From: Chitinophagaceae bacterium
GTDB lineage: Bacteria > Bacteroidota > Bacteroidia > Chitinophagales > Chitinophagaceae
Assembly (NCBI GenBank): GCA_023957155.1
Contig: JAMLHK010000005.1
Coordinates: forward strand, 62,001-126,000
Length of the DNA: 64,000 bases
Direction of reading: 5' to 3'
The translations under genes were made by a program, and so were the position numbers. Below are positions 8,856 through 17,358 of this stretch, piece by piece. The notes under the pieces are model-generated. The model saw nothing but the letters and a program-made list of their open reading frames with translations, had not been told where the DNA came from and did not search any database. Each line of letters begins with the position of its first letter. The stretch's first letter is position 1.

Positions 8856-9824
8856 ATGACTATCAAAAATTATATAATCATTACATTGCTGGTGGTTACA
8901 GCTGCAGGCATGGGTTCCTGCAACAGAGAGGATAATGATCTGCCGGTTAATAATGCACCGATACCGAGAATATTGGCGTTTATTCCTGAAAATGCGGCTC
9001 CGGGTGATTTGCTGACAATTAAAGGATTGAATTTTTCTCCCGACCCCGAAAAGAATATTATCAGGTTTAATCAAACTGTTATTCCTGCAGAATCGGTGAG
9101 CGATACGGCTATAATCGTAATCGTTCCAGACCTGGCTGTAAAGTCTGCCGGCGTAACAGTGAGGAGCAATGGTAAGATCTCCAACAAAAAAAATCTTAAC
9201 CTGGTGAAGATAAAAAAGTTCCAGGACGATTTTGACCGTGCAAATGTAGAGCTGGTTGATGCATCCGTTGCGCCCAATCCAATTGGCGAAGACTGGGAAA
9301 TCGTCACAGGTAAATTTGCTTTGGAGAGTAATCAACTGGCTACGCACGTTGGCGGACTGGAAAGTTACATGCTGTATCGTGCTCCGGAAGTGGATATGAA
9401 AACAGGTGATGGTAACTTTTTTAAACTTTCGGCAGAGATTACAGTTTCCGGTGGCGGCTCATTTGGCGGCATAATATTCAATGCGCAGGAAGATAATAAA
9501 AGATTTTATCTGTTAAGGACTGCAGGCGGTTTAGTGCAGTTATTAAAAACAGGCGCCAACGGACTGGGCGACTGGGCTGCTGTCATGCTAAGCGCTAATT
9601 TTGAAGGATTGGCCGATGATAAAAAATATCACGTGGAAATTATATCTTCCACGGCAGGAAAAATTTCTATTAAGATCACAGACCCCGATAGTAATGGCAT
9701 TATTATGGATCGCAGCTTTACAGACAATAATCCTTATACAGGCGGCGTTCCCGGCTTCTACTATTTTGGGTTGGCTAATCCTACCAATATTTATTTTGAT
9801 AATTTATTGCTTGAGCTGCAATGA
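8856..9824 (+). CDS. IPT/TIG-domain lipoprotein, SusE-position surface protein
   Basis: ATG 8856 is preferred over TTG 8841 because it gives a compact lipoprotein signal (hydrophobic stretch, then MGSC with Cys22). Residues ~35-115 form an IPT/TIG immunoglobulin-like fold (ILAFIPENAAPGDLLTIKG followed by FNQTVIPAES). The C-terminal ~190 residues form a concanavalin-type beta-sandwich (DDFDRANVE at its start, IYFDNLLLELQ at its end), as in laminin-G-like glycan-binding modules. Its place directly after SusD, 49 bp downstream, is where surface glycan-binding proteins of Bacteroidota PULs usually sit. No catalytic residues are recognised; glycan binding is inference. Confidence 0.75.
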   Translation: MTIKNYIIITLLVVTAAGMGSCNREDNDLPVNNAPIPRILAFIPENAAPGDLLTIKGLNFSPDPEKNIIRFNQTVIPAESVSDTAIIVIVPDLAVKSAGVTVRSNGKISNKKNLNLVKIKKFQDDFDRANVELVDASVAPNPIGEDWEIVTGKFALESNQLATHVGGLESYMLYRAPEVDMKTGDGNFFKLSAEITVSGGGSFGGIIFNAQEDNKRFYLLRTAGGLVQLLKTGANGLGDWAAVMLSANFEGLADDKKYHVEIISSTAGKISIKITDPDSNGIIMDRSFTDNNPYTGGVPGFYYFGLANPTNIYFDNLLLELQ

Positions 9825-9837
9825 TTTTTTTACGAAT

Positions 9838-9881
9838 ATCAACAATGCCTGCTTTGCCTGCCGGTGTTGTTGATGTTTTAA
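9838..9881 (+). terminator. possible intercistronic hairpin / weak terminator
   Basis: Inverted arms ATCAACAA (9838-9845) and TTGTTGAT (9867-9874) with a GC-rich interior are followed by GTTTTAAAAT. The T-run is short, so this may attenuate between the TIG lipoprotein and the next lipoprotein instead of stopping transcription completely. Confidence 0.35.
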
Positions 9882-9892
9882 AATAATTAATT

Positions 9893-10873
9893 ATGAGATC
9901 TTTTGCTTCTATACTTTTCGGTTGTATCATGATAGCATCGTGCTGTAAAAAAATAAATTCAACTGCTTCCGGTACAGGCGACCCTGCAGCTACACCGGTT
10001 TCTTTATTGGGCGATCATAATTTTGAAGCAGGACTTTATTTAAAAGGCGATGTGAGCGGAGCGCCTTCAGCAGGTGAGGTGTTATATCCTTTTGGTAAAA
10101 AGAGCGACAAGCCTACCTGGCAATTGGCTGAATGGGCCAGTAAATATTTATTGCATCAAAGTGACCTTGCAGAAAAGGAGGGGATTAAGTTATATGAAAA
10201 TGCGGGTAAATTGGTTTCATTTAAGCGGGAAGATAATACAACCAGGATCCGTATGGATGTGAAAGCCTCCGCTGAATACGATCACCCGCGTAAAAGCGGG
10301 GAAGGCTGGCCGCATTTGCTGATTGAGCAGGAGTTTGCCACAAAACCCTTTTTAAAATATACAGATGAGCTAACATTGAATTTTGAAGGGCGCCTGGTGG
10401 ATTGTGTTTCCCGGATGCCCTCCGGCAGTTTTGATCCCGGGCTGCATACCGCTCAGTTCCAGTTATTCATTACCCTGCAAAACCTTAACCCGCAATCGCC
10501 GAGCTATGGTGAGCTGGTGTGGTTTGGCGTGCCTTTTTACGATTACCGCAGCAGGCAACAGGAAGTATACGCGGCAAAGGATATCGGAAAAGATGATGCG
10601 ACAGGTATGTTCATATATAGTATTGGCACCACCGATTATATGCAGGGCAGCTTTCATGATGGCAATTGGATAAAGATCGAGAAAGACCTGAAGCCTTTGA
10701 TGGTAAAAGCTTTTGATATTGCAAAAGAGCGGGGATATTTAAAAGGCGCTTATTTAGATGATATGCGTGTAAGCGGTATGAACCTCGGCTGGGAAGTGCC
10801 GGGAACTTTTGATGCGGGATTTGAATTCAAAGGTTTCGATCTGAAGTATATGCCGGTAAAAAAGTTGCAATAA
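9893..10873 (+). CDS. predicted lipoprotein of unknown function in the first SusCD locus
   Basis: A 326-residue protein with a lipobox-like IASC (Cys17) after a hydrophobic segment. Behind the signal it is a single predicted beta-rich domain with many aromatic residues; a segment near residues 130-190 (EFATKPFLKYTDELTLNFEGRL) and the final FELKYMP-like strands resemble secreted jelly-roll proteins. No enzyme motif is seen. It is the last gene of the co-directional sigma-FecR-SusCD block and is probably exported and surface-attached. Function unknown; substrate binding or glycan cleavage are both possible. Confidence 0.6.
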   Translation: MRSFASILFGCIMIASCCKKINSTASGTGDPAATPVSLLGDHNFEAGLYLKGDVSGAPSAGEVLYPFGKKSDKPTWQLAEWASKYLLHQSDLAEKEGIKLYENAGKLVSFKREDNTTRIRMDVKASAEYDHPRKSGEGWPHLLIEQEFATKPFLKYTDELTLNFEGRLVDCVSRMPSGSFDPGLHTAQFQLFITLQNLNPQSPSYGELVWFGVPFYDYRSRQQEVYAAKDIGKDDATGMFIYSIGTTDYMQGSFHDGNWIKIEKDLKPLMVKAFDIAKERGYLKGAYLDDMRVSGMNLGWEVPGTFDAGFEFKGFDLKYMPVKKLQ

Positions 10874-10956
10874 GGATGAATGGGTTTTGCTTTACGGCAG
10901 TTGCAATAATGGAGCTGTGGCGGTCATGTTACAGAACACACTATGAGTAAAAGATA

Positions 10957-10997
10957 CCTGCCTGACACTGGCAGGACAAAATTTCGTAAATTCGTAA
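10957..10997 (+). promoter_or_regulatory. hairpin and TTCGTAA direct repeats before the small two-gene module
   Basis: An inverted repeat CCTGCC (10957-10962) / GGCAGG (10970-10975) is followed by two direct copies of TTCGTAA (10983-10989 and 10991-10997) that end one base before the GTG start at 10999. Such a compact palindrome plus direct repeat could be an operator for autoregulation, but this is a position-based guess. Confidence 0.3.
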
Positions 10998-10998
10998 G

Positions 10999-11526
10999 GT
11001 GAAAAAACGAAAAGAAATAGAGCTTGATTTTGAGGTTGATAAACTTACCAACTCCATTGAAAATACAATTTCGGGAGAGGTTTTTGATACATTGGTTTCA
11101 CTGGTTACAGACGTCAGACAAATTAAAAAAGCAGAATGGACTTTCAACTGGCAGATAGAGATCAAGGATAAAGCCAAAGCTGTTTTTAGGCTAACAACAG
11201 CAAGCAATCCCACTATCATTCAGGGACTTATCTGTTTGACAGACAAGGGAGACCATATCTTTATGGACTTAATTGAAAATGCCAGATTCAATAAAGGGAA
11301 AAATAAGCTTTACAAAGGAGTTGCCGGTAATCTTGTTGCTTTCGCTTGCAAAACCTCATTTGAAAAGAACTATGACGGCATTGTGTCCTTTGTTGCTAAA
11401 ACTCAACTCATTGACCATTATTCGTTGACGTTGGGAGCAAAATCATTTAGCGGTAACAGAATGTTTATAGACACCAAAGAAGCATACATTTTGACAAGAA
11501 AATATTTTAAAGATTTTAAACTATGA
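10999..11526 (+). CDS. GNAT-like protein, candidate toxin of a two-gene module
   Basis: A 175-residue cytoplasmic protein without signal peptide. The first ~75 residues are acidic and helical. The second half has an acetyltransferase-like order: strand, KGVAGNL (a G-x-A loop as in the acetyl-CoA binding motif of GNAT enzymes), then GIVSFVAKTQLIDHY, SLTLGAKSF and RMFIDTKEA. GTG 10999 is used since no ATG precedes. The reading frame overlaps the next small ORF by 4 bp (ATGA), so the two are translationally coupled. The DNA looks more AT-rich and lysine-rich than its neighbours, consistent with recent acquisition. GNAT assignment is by resemblance; the toxin role is inference from the gene pair. 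Confidence 0.6.
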   Translation: MKKRKEIELDFEVDKLTNSIENTISGEVFDTLVSLVTDVRQIKKAEWTFNWQIEIKDKAKAVFRLTTASNPTIIQGLICLTDKGDHIFMDLIENARFNKGKNKLYKGVAGNLVAFACKTSFEKNYDGIVSFVAKTQLIDHYSLTLGAKSFSGNRMFIDTKEAYILTRKYFKDFKL

Positions 11527-11684
11527 TAGACTTCAAAAAAATGGACGAAAAAGACTTTGTTTTCGTTAGTAAACCTTTGAGCGATAAAGAAGATAAAGCG
11601 TTTAGCGAGTTTTTAAAGACCCGCAAGAAAAAAGTGCTGCGGAAAAAGCTGGTAAAAAAGAAGAAAGAACTTCAGGCTCAATAA
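11523..11684 (+). CDS. small lysine-rich partner protein, candidate antitoxin
   Basis: A 53-residue ORF that overlaps the stop codon of the upstream gene by ATGA. The N-terminal 30 residues are mixed (MIDFKKMDEKDFVFVSKPLS), the C-terminal half is extremely basic (KKKVLRKKLVKKKKEL). A short protein with one folded and one charged end, coupled to a GNAT-like gene, is the usual appearance of an antitoxin, though the order here is toxin first. It is too short for most gene callers. No homologue is recognised with certainty. Confidence 0.55.
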   Translation: MIDFKKMDEKDFVFVSKPLSDKEDKAFSEFLKTRKKKVLRKKLVKKKKELQAQ

Positions 11685-11823
11685 GCATGAACTGCCAACA
11701 TGGTTTGCTGCTATACTGGCGACAGATAAATGCTCAACTTTTTGTGCACTATCAGCTCCAGTCTGGCGGGATATTCACTGTTCAACTTTAGTTGTGTTTT
11801 ATTTTTTATAATTCAGATGATTT

Positions 11824-12957
11824 ATGTTTAAAATAATAGCTGTATTTGGGTTAATGGTATTGATTGGTCCAAAATTATCATGGGCTCAGAATGATCGCCC
11901 GGCATGGGAAACTTATGTGAATATGGATCATTTTTTACAGCCCTTCTGGAAGGCCGATACGATATATAGTGAAGCTGTTCAGCCCATAAAAGACGGCGAT
12001 AAAAACGCGGAGGGGCGGTTACTATTCAAAGCAAAGAAGATCATTACGGTAAAAGACACCTACCTGCAAAAGGAATATAAAAAAGGAAAGGACTGGAAAT
12101 ATAAGAACGGAAAGATCGTGTTGACGGCAAAAAGCACGGTCCCCTGGTTTACCCGTAACGAATTGCTATTTGATCAGAAGAAAGAAGGCACTTCCTTACC
12201 GGCAAAGCAGGAGGGGCGTTTTGTATTATTCAGCGAGGGGGGATTGTTGCAATCCCGGCAATTGGCTGTTACGTATATTAAAGAGAAAACCAGTACCTGG
12301 GAAGGGGTTCGCCCGGCTTATGCTGCAAATCTTTTGCCGGCTGCCTCGGCTAAACTCAACAACGGCCAGCCACTGAAAATTGTGTTTTACGGTAATAGTA
12401 TCGAAACGGGAGCAAACTCGAGCATCACCTTAAACCAGGCGCCCTTTTTGCCAACCTGGCCCGAAATGATTGTCTATAACCTGCGTAATCATTATGGCAA
12501 TGCTGTTCCATTTAAAAATGTATCAAGGGGAGGAATGTCTGCTAAATGGGGTTTGGAAAATACTAACACCCTGGTGAATGTAGAAAATCCGGACTTAGTG
12601 ATTATCGGCTTTGGCATGAATGACGGTACAGGCAAAGTGCCTCCCGGAATTTTTATTGAGCAGATCAAAGGTATTATACAAACAGTAAGGTCGGCAAATC
12701 CTCAATGCGAGTTTATCGTAATTGCAACGATGCTGGCCAACCCGGAAGCCATCCACAGCCAGATCCAGTCGGAATATCTAAAGCCGGTTACCGCATTAGC
12801 CGGCCAGGGTATCGCCATAGCGGATATGACTTCCATTCATGGAGAGCTGCTGCGCCATAAAGCATACCAGGATATGACCGGCAACAATATTAATCATCCC
12901 AATGATTATCTTGCCCGCTGGTATGCCCAGGTGATAAGCGCTTTGCTGATACCATAA
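11824..12957 (+). CDS. secreted SGNH/GDSL-type esterase-like hydrolase
   Basis: A 377-residue exported protein with a Sec signal (cleavage after the SWA-Q region, about residue 21). Residues ~30-175 form an N-terminal beta-sandwich. The C-terminal ~200 residues are an SGNH hydrolase: block I is GNSIETG with nucleophile Ser192 (Ser in place of the GDS context), block III is GMND with Asn266, and the catalytic His is His358 in NHPND. The position three residues before His is Asn355, not the usual Asp, so the dyad or triad may be altered. The family removes acyl groups (often acetyl) from glycans or other esters. It lies between the SusCD locus and the redox block and may deacylate the glycan substrate. 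Confidence 0.8.
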   Translation: MFKIIAVFGLMVLIGPKLSWAQNDRPAWETYVNMDHFLQPFWKADTIYSEAVQPIKDGDKNAEGRLLFKAKKIITVKDTYLQKEYKKGKDWKYKNGKIVLTAKSTVPWFTRNELLFDQKKEGTSLPAKQEGRFVLFSEGGLLQSRQLAVTYIKEKTSTWEGVRPAYAANLLPAASAKLNNGQPLKIVFYGNSIETGANSSITLNQAPFLPTWPEMIVYNLRNHYGNAVPFKNVSRGGMSAKWGLENTNTLVNVENPDLVIIGFGMNDGTGKVPPGIFIEQIKGIIQTVRSANPQCEFIVIATMLANPEAIHSQIQSEYLKPVTALAGQGIAIADMTSIHGELLRHKAYQDMTGNNINHPNDYLARWYAQVISALLIP

Positions 12958-13089
12958 AGCGGAAGCTGTACTATCAATAATCGGGATGTATTATAGTTTA
13001 CTCATTCAGGAATTGCCGGTGTCAACAGGCTGGTGACCGTATCATAAAACCGGTTTTGTATAGCGCTCCATATTATTTCACGCAAAGCG

Positions 13090-13119
13090 TTTGTAATATC
13101 AAACGAATTTTTATCTTAG
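13090..13119 (+). promoter_or_regulatory. predicted promoter of the GH39-like gene
   Basis: TTTG at 13090-13093 and TATCTTAG at 13112-13119 are separated by 18 bp, close to the Bacteroidota consensus TTTG-N19-TAnnTTTG. The start codon lies 50 bp downstream. The -7 box lies inside the 45-bp sequence that recurs at 42568-42612. Confidence 0.5.
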
Positions 13120-13145
13120 ACGGAAGTTCTGCTGTATAATACCGG
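13101..13145 (+). repeat. 45-bp conserved intergenic sequence, copy 1
   Basis: The first 20 bases (13101-13120) are identical to 42568-42587; across 45 bases 40 match, including AAGTTCTGC and GTATAAT. The two copies lie 25 and 51-70 bp upstream of different secreted-protein genes. This suggests shared promoter and leader elements or a small dispersed repeat. Confidence 0.7.
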
Positions 13146-13169
13146 TATACATTGACCCGGGAAATTTTC

Positions 13170-14867
13170 ATGCTGATGAATAAGCTGTTTTTATGTATTT
13201 GTTTGTTTGTGATAAACGCCTTTTTGTTGAGCGCTACCTGCAATAAGCAGAAAACGCCAAACCGGTTGCCGGGAGATGTGACCCGGATGGAAATTGAAAT
13301 GAGTGAAACGGGCGCTCCGGTCAAAAATATTTTTTCTGATATTAATGTATGGGATCTGAAGGATTACTGGACAAACCATGCAGCAGGAAGACCTGCTGAT
13401 TTTTTCAGGGAAAACTTCCCGTTTGTACGGCATATTCAGCTGATGACGGCTACCGGGGGTAATGCGGCCAGAGATCTTTTTATTGATCCGTCAGATCGCA
13501 GCCGGATGACGGACTATAATTTTAACCCCCTTATTACGGCCTGCCGGAATGTGGTACGTCAGGGGCTGAAGCCTATGATCAAAACCGGGGCGGTTCCGGA
13601 AAAATTTTGCTCCCGGCCGCACATAGGGTTCTTTGGTGTGAATGTACGTCCGCCGGATGATTATGAAGTGTATTACCGGTATATTAAGGCGTTGGCGGAA
13701 GCGCTTAAACAACACTTCGGGTTAGATGAGCTGAGATCCTGGTCATGGGGTGTTTTAACGGAATATGAAAACAAAGATTGGTTTGCAGCGGAAAATGATG
13801 ATCCCGAAGCCACTAAAATCGCATATTTTAAGTTGTATGATTATACGGTTGCTGCGCTGCAGGATGTAATAGGCGCATCTGATCTGCGTGTGGGGGCACA
13901 TAGTATGACCACAGTGGATGGCTTATGGAATGAGCTTGAATTTATTGATCATGCGGCAAAAGGAACGAATTACAAAACCAGGCAACAGGGAACACAGCTC
14001 AATTTTCTGTGCTCTTCCTTTTATGAAAGCACCCCGGGTAAGAAATCTTCCCGTGCGATGTCGGCTACGGAAGTGATAGAAGCGTTGAGAAACCGGGCCG
14101 TACAAAATGGATTAACGCATCTGCAATTTGGTATAGATGAGGGGCGTATTTTAACCGGGCCCGAGGATGACAAAAGAGATCTCTGGTCGAGGGTGGTAGG
14201 GTTCAGTTTCCAGGGAGCTTCTGATGCCAGATTATTCAGGCAGATGAATGATGCAGGCGCCGACTGGTTTTCATCCTGGTCGCTATTGACCGGCGGACTA
14301 TGGGAAGGCATACCGCTTGTAAGCACCCATGTCGCAAATCTGGCCTATAAGATGACGGGAGAAAGACGGTTAAACAGGATAAATGTTCAGCATGACCCGG
14401 CACAGCCGGCGCAGGAGTTGAATGCAATCGCCTCGTTGAATACCTCATCGAATACGGCTCATATCCTGCTGTATAATTATAATGCCGATATGCTTTCTTC
14501 AGGAGTAAAAAATATGGTGATTACCTTAAAGAATGCCGGCGATATATGGGGAAAAAAGGTCAGGGTGAAGCAATGGATTGTAGATGATGATCATGCCAAC
14601 TTCTGGCCTGCCTGGTGGGCGGATATGAAACAACGGGGACTTGACAAAACGGCTTTTAGCTGGTCCATGTATTCTACCGACCTGCCGCGTAACCTGCTGC
14701 ATGCTGCAGATAAAGATTATTGGGAATCAAAAGCGTCCCATTATAAAGAACTGTCCCGGTTGAACGCTACAGAATATATTACCGGTATAAAAAATAATCA
14801 CCTGCTGTTAGAAACCCCCGTAAAAGTACATGGGGTAGTGATGTATGAGATCGTGGGTATTCCATAA
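13170..14867 (+). CDS. secreted GH39-like TIM-barrel glycosidase candidate
   Basis: A 565-residue exported protein; ATG 13170 (or 13176) is preferred to TTG 13152 since it begins directly at the signal segment (MNKLFLCICLFV). The fold resembles clan GH-A enzymes related to GH39: a long (beta/alpha) barrel from ~45 to ~380 and a small beta domain from ~385 with LLYNYN. Candidate acid/base is Glu198 (with Glu200) in WGVLTEYEN, and candidate nucleophile Glu324 in FGIDEGRIL; both sit at strand ends as expected. The usual Asn before the acid/base is a Thr here. Exact family and substrate are uncertain. A promoter is predicted directly upstream. Confidence 0.7.
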   Translation: MLMNKLFLCICLFVINAFLLSATCNKQKTPNRLPGDVTRMEIEMSETGAPVKNIFSDINVWDLKDYWTNHAAGRPADFFRENFPFVRHIQLMTATGGNAARDLFIDPSDRSRMTDYNFNPLITACRNVVRQGLKPMIKTGAVPEKFCSRPHIGFFGVNVRPPDDYEVYYRYIKALAEALKQHFGLDELRSWSWGVLTEYENKDWFAAENDDPEATKIAYFKLYDYTVAALQDVIGASDLRVGAHSMTTVDGLWNELEFIDHAAKGTNYKTRQQGTQLNFLCSSFYESTPGKKSSRAMSATEVIEALRNRAVQNGLTHLQFGIDEGRILTGPEDDKRDLWSRVVGFSFQGASDARLFRQMNDAGADWFSSWSLLTGGLWEGIPLVSTHVANLAYKMTGERRLNRINVQHDPAQPAQELNAIASLNTSSNTAHILLYNYNADMLSSGVKNMVITLKNAGDIWGKKVRVKQWIVDDDHANFWPAWWADMKQRGLDKTAFSWSMYSTDLPRNLLHAADKDYWESKASHYKELSRLNATEYITGIKNNHLLLETPVKVHGVVMYEIVGIP

Positions 14868-14977
14868 GGCTGCTGCGTATTTTACAGCGTAAAAAATAAA
14901 AATACCGGTAAAATGTCTTTATTCTTTACATTCGGTATTTGCAAAAGGATAGGTGAAAGCCTTTAAATACGAGAATA

Positions 14978-15493
14978 ATGAAACGACGTGCTGCCATTAA
15001 AAATATGATGATTTTTGCGGGAGGCATATATCTTCTTCCTTCCTGCTCGGGTGATCCCGGAAAAGCATCTGTTGAATTAGCGCATATCACCATTTCTGCA
15101 CAACAGGAAGCGCTGCTGGCAGCGATTGCCGAGACGCTGATCCCCGGTACAAAAGATGCTCCCGGTGCAAAGGATCTGAACCTGCACCTGTTTACCCTGA
15201 AGATGGTGGACGACTGCCACTCTGCAGATGACCAGCAAAAATTTGTTTCATCCTTACGGGTGATGGATAAAGAGGGATTGTTTACACGGTTAGACGGTGC
15301 TAAACGGGAAAAATTCATAACAGATTTGTTAGAAGATACAAATGCACCGGAGGAGCTTAGGGAGTTTATGAAGATTACTAAACAAAGAGTAATACAGGGG
15401 TTTAAAAATTCAAAATACGCAATGACTGACCTGAAGCAATACGAGCTGGTTCCCGGCAGGTATAACGGTTATTATCCCGTAGAAAACGTTTAA
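14978..15493 (+). CDS. gluconate 2-dehydrogenase subunit 3 family protein
   Basis: A 171-residue exported small subunit. The N-terminus (MKRRAAIKNMMIFAGG) has a twin-arginine-like start and a PSC lipobox-like cysteine. The body carries the family pattern LLAAIAETLIPGTKDAPGAKDLNLH, followed by a helical region with DDCHSADDQQKF and a terminal EHxPG-like ELVPGRYNGYY. By family knowledge it accompanies a GMC flavoprotein as the small subunit and helps export it via Tat. The GMC gene begins 14 bp downstream, so the two form one operon and one enzyme. Confidence 0.87.
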   Translation: MKRRAAIKNMMIFAGGIYLLPSCSGDPGKASVELAHITISAQQEALLAAIAETLIPGTKDAPGAKDLNLHLFTLKMVDDCHSADDQQKFVSSLRVMDKEGLFTRLDGAKREKFITDLLEDTNAPEELREFMKITKQRVIQGFKNSKYAMTDLKQYELVPGRYNGYYPVENV

Positions 15494-15507
15494 AACAACC
15501 TGAATTT

Positions 15508-17223
15508 ATGCCTCAGTTAAATACAGACAGTATAAAAGATCGCACATTTGACGCTATAGTAATCGGATCGGGGATCAGTGGCGGCTGGTCGGCTAAGGAA
15601 TTGACGGAAAGAGGGCTGAAGACACTTCTTTTGGAACGTGGACGGGATGTGCGGCATATTAAGGACTATCCTACAACGAATATGCTGCCTTATGAATTTG
15701 AGCACAGGGGCGAAGTACCCTTAGCTATACGGGAAAAAAATCCTATAGTAAGTAAGTGCTATGCGTTCAGGGAAGATGCCATGCATTTTTTTGTAAAGGA
15801 TACTGAACATCCCTATATAGAGGATAAGCCTTTTGACTGGATAAGAGGTTACCAGGTTGGCGGAAAATCATTGATGTGGGCCCGCCAGACACAACGGTGG
15901 AGCGATCTGGATTTTGAAGGTCCGGCACGGGATGGGTTTGCCGTAGATTGGCCGATACGATATAAAGATATAGCTCCGTGGTATAGCCATGTGGAAAAAT
16001 TTGCCGGTATCTCAGGCAATAAGGACGGGTTGAAAGAATTACCTGACGGTGAATTTCTTCCCCCCTATCCGTTGAATGCAGTAGAAGATCATTTTAAAAA
16101 AGTAGTAAGCGAAAAGTATCCGGGACGTTATGTCATTAGTGCCCGCGCAGCTCATCTTTCTCAACCACAGCCTGTTCACCTGGAACAGGGGCGCGGACAA
16201 TGCCAGAATCGTATCCTGTGCCAGCGTGGATGTCCTTTTGGCGGCTACTTCAGCAGTAACTCCTCCACTATTCCCTGGGCGCAGAAAACGGGTAACCTTA
16301 CACTCCGTCCTTTCTCTGTAGTACATTCCATTATCTATGATGAACAGAAAGGAAGAGCAACCGGCGTAAAAGTAATTGATACCAATACAAAAGAAGAAAT
16401 AGAATATTTTGCCCGGGTCATTTTTGTAAATGCTTCCACGGTAAATACCAACCTCATTCTCCTTAATTCAATATCCCATCGCTTTCCTGAGGGATTGGGA
16501 AATGACAGCGGTGTATTGGGAAGGTATGTAGCCTTTCATCATTACGGGGGTGATGTAGGCGGCAGGTATGAAGGACCTTTAGACCGGTTCAGAACGGATG
16601 GACGCAACCCGGCACGCGGTTATATACCGAGGTTCAGGAATGTGTATAAACAGGAAACCAGTTTCCTGCGCGGCTATGCAGCCGGGTTAAGTGCAGGACG
16701 GGATTTCTATAGCGACACCAATGCAATCGGGGAAGCATTAAAAGATAACCTGGTCAACCGTAAGCTCGGTCCCTGGTATGTGGGTTCGCACATGATGGGG
16801 GAAACCATTCCCAAAAAAGAAAGCTATATTAAACTGGATACAGATAAAAAGGATGAATGGGGAGTGCCTTTGTTAAGAGTTTCGGTTGACTTTGATGACA
16901 ATGATGCGAAAATGCTTGAGGATTATTTTGAACAATTCAGCGAGATGTTTGCAGCGGCAGGATTTAAAGATATACGAACAAGAAAGCGGCCGGGAGCGCC
17001 GGGGATAGATATCCATGAAATGGGAGGCGTTCGCATGGGACACGATCCCCGCACGTCTGTGCTTAACAAATGGCACCAGCTGCATGCCTGTAAGAATGTG
17101 TTTGTAACCGATGGCGCCTGTATGACTTCCACCTCTACGCAAAATCCATCGCTTACCTATATGGCTTTTTCGGCAAGAGCAGCCAATTTTGCAGTAGATG
17201 AGCTGAAGAAAGGAAATCTTTAA
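15508..17223 (+). CDS. GMC-family FAD oxidoreductase (sugar dehydrogenase large subunit)
   Basis: A 571-residue flavoprotein without its own signal peptide, consistent with hitchhiker export with the small subunit. FAD-binding GSGISGGWSAKEL lies at residues 20-32, followed by the E of LLLERG. GGKSLMWARQTQRWS near residue 120 is the second GMC signature. The C-terminal catalytic pair is His503 in HEMGG and Asn546 in TQNPSLTYMA. A cysteine-rich patch (RGQCQNRILCQRGCPFGG, ~230-247) is of the type seen in cytochrome-linked membrane GMC dehydrogenases. The family oxidises sugar hydroxyls (gluconate, glucoside C3, sorbitol). The gene for a cytochrome-c-containing protein follows after 135 bp and may be the electron acceptor. 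Confidence 0.9.
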   Translation: MPQLNTDSIKDRTFDAIVIGSGISGGWSAKELTERGLKTLLLERGRDVRHIKDYPTTNMLPYEFEHRGEVPLAIREKNPIVSKCYAFREDAMHFFVKDTEHPYIEDKPFDWIRGYQVGGKSLMWARQTQRWSDLDFEGPARDGFAVDWPIRYKDIAPWYSHVEKFAGISGNKDGLKELPDGEFLPPYPLNAVEDHFKKVVSEKYPGRYVISARAAHLSQPQPVHLEQGRGQCQNRILCQRGCPFGGYFSSNSSTIPWAQKTGNLTLRPFSVVHSIIYDEQKGRATGVKVIDTNTKEEIEYFARVIFVNASTVNTNLILLNSISHRFPEGLGNDSGVLGRYVAFHHYGGDVGGRYEGPLDRFRTDGRNPARGYIPRFRNVYKQETSFLRGYAAGLSAGRDFYSDTNAIGEALKDNLVNRKLGPWYVGSHMMGETIPKKESYIKLDTDKKDEWGVPLLRVSVDFDDNDAKMLEDYFEQFSEMFAAAGFKDIRTRKRPGAPGIDIHEMGGVRMGHDPRTSVLNKWHQLHACKNVFVTDGACMTSTSTQNPSLTYMAFSARAANFAVDELKKGNL

Positions 17224-17358
17224 TTTGAAAATACCTCCGGCTCCACAAGGTAAGTACAGGATGCGGGGGTAAAAGAAACGAGTTATCTTACATTAGTTGC
17301 ATAGACTTCTACTGCAATTGCCATATCATTATCTAATATTTAAACGATTGTATTGCAC

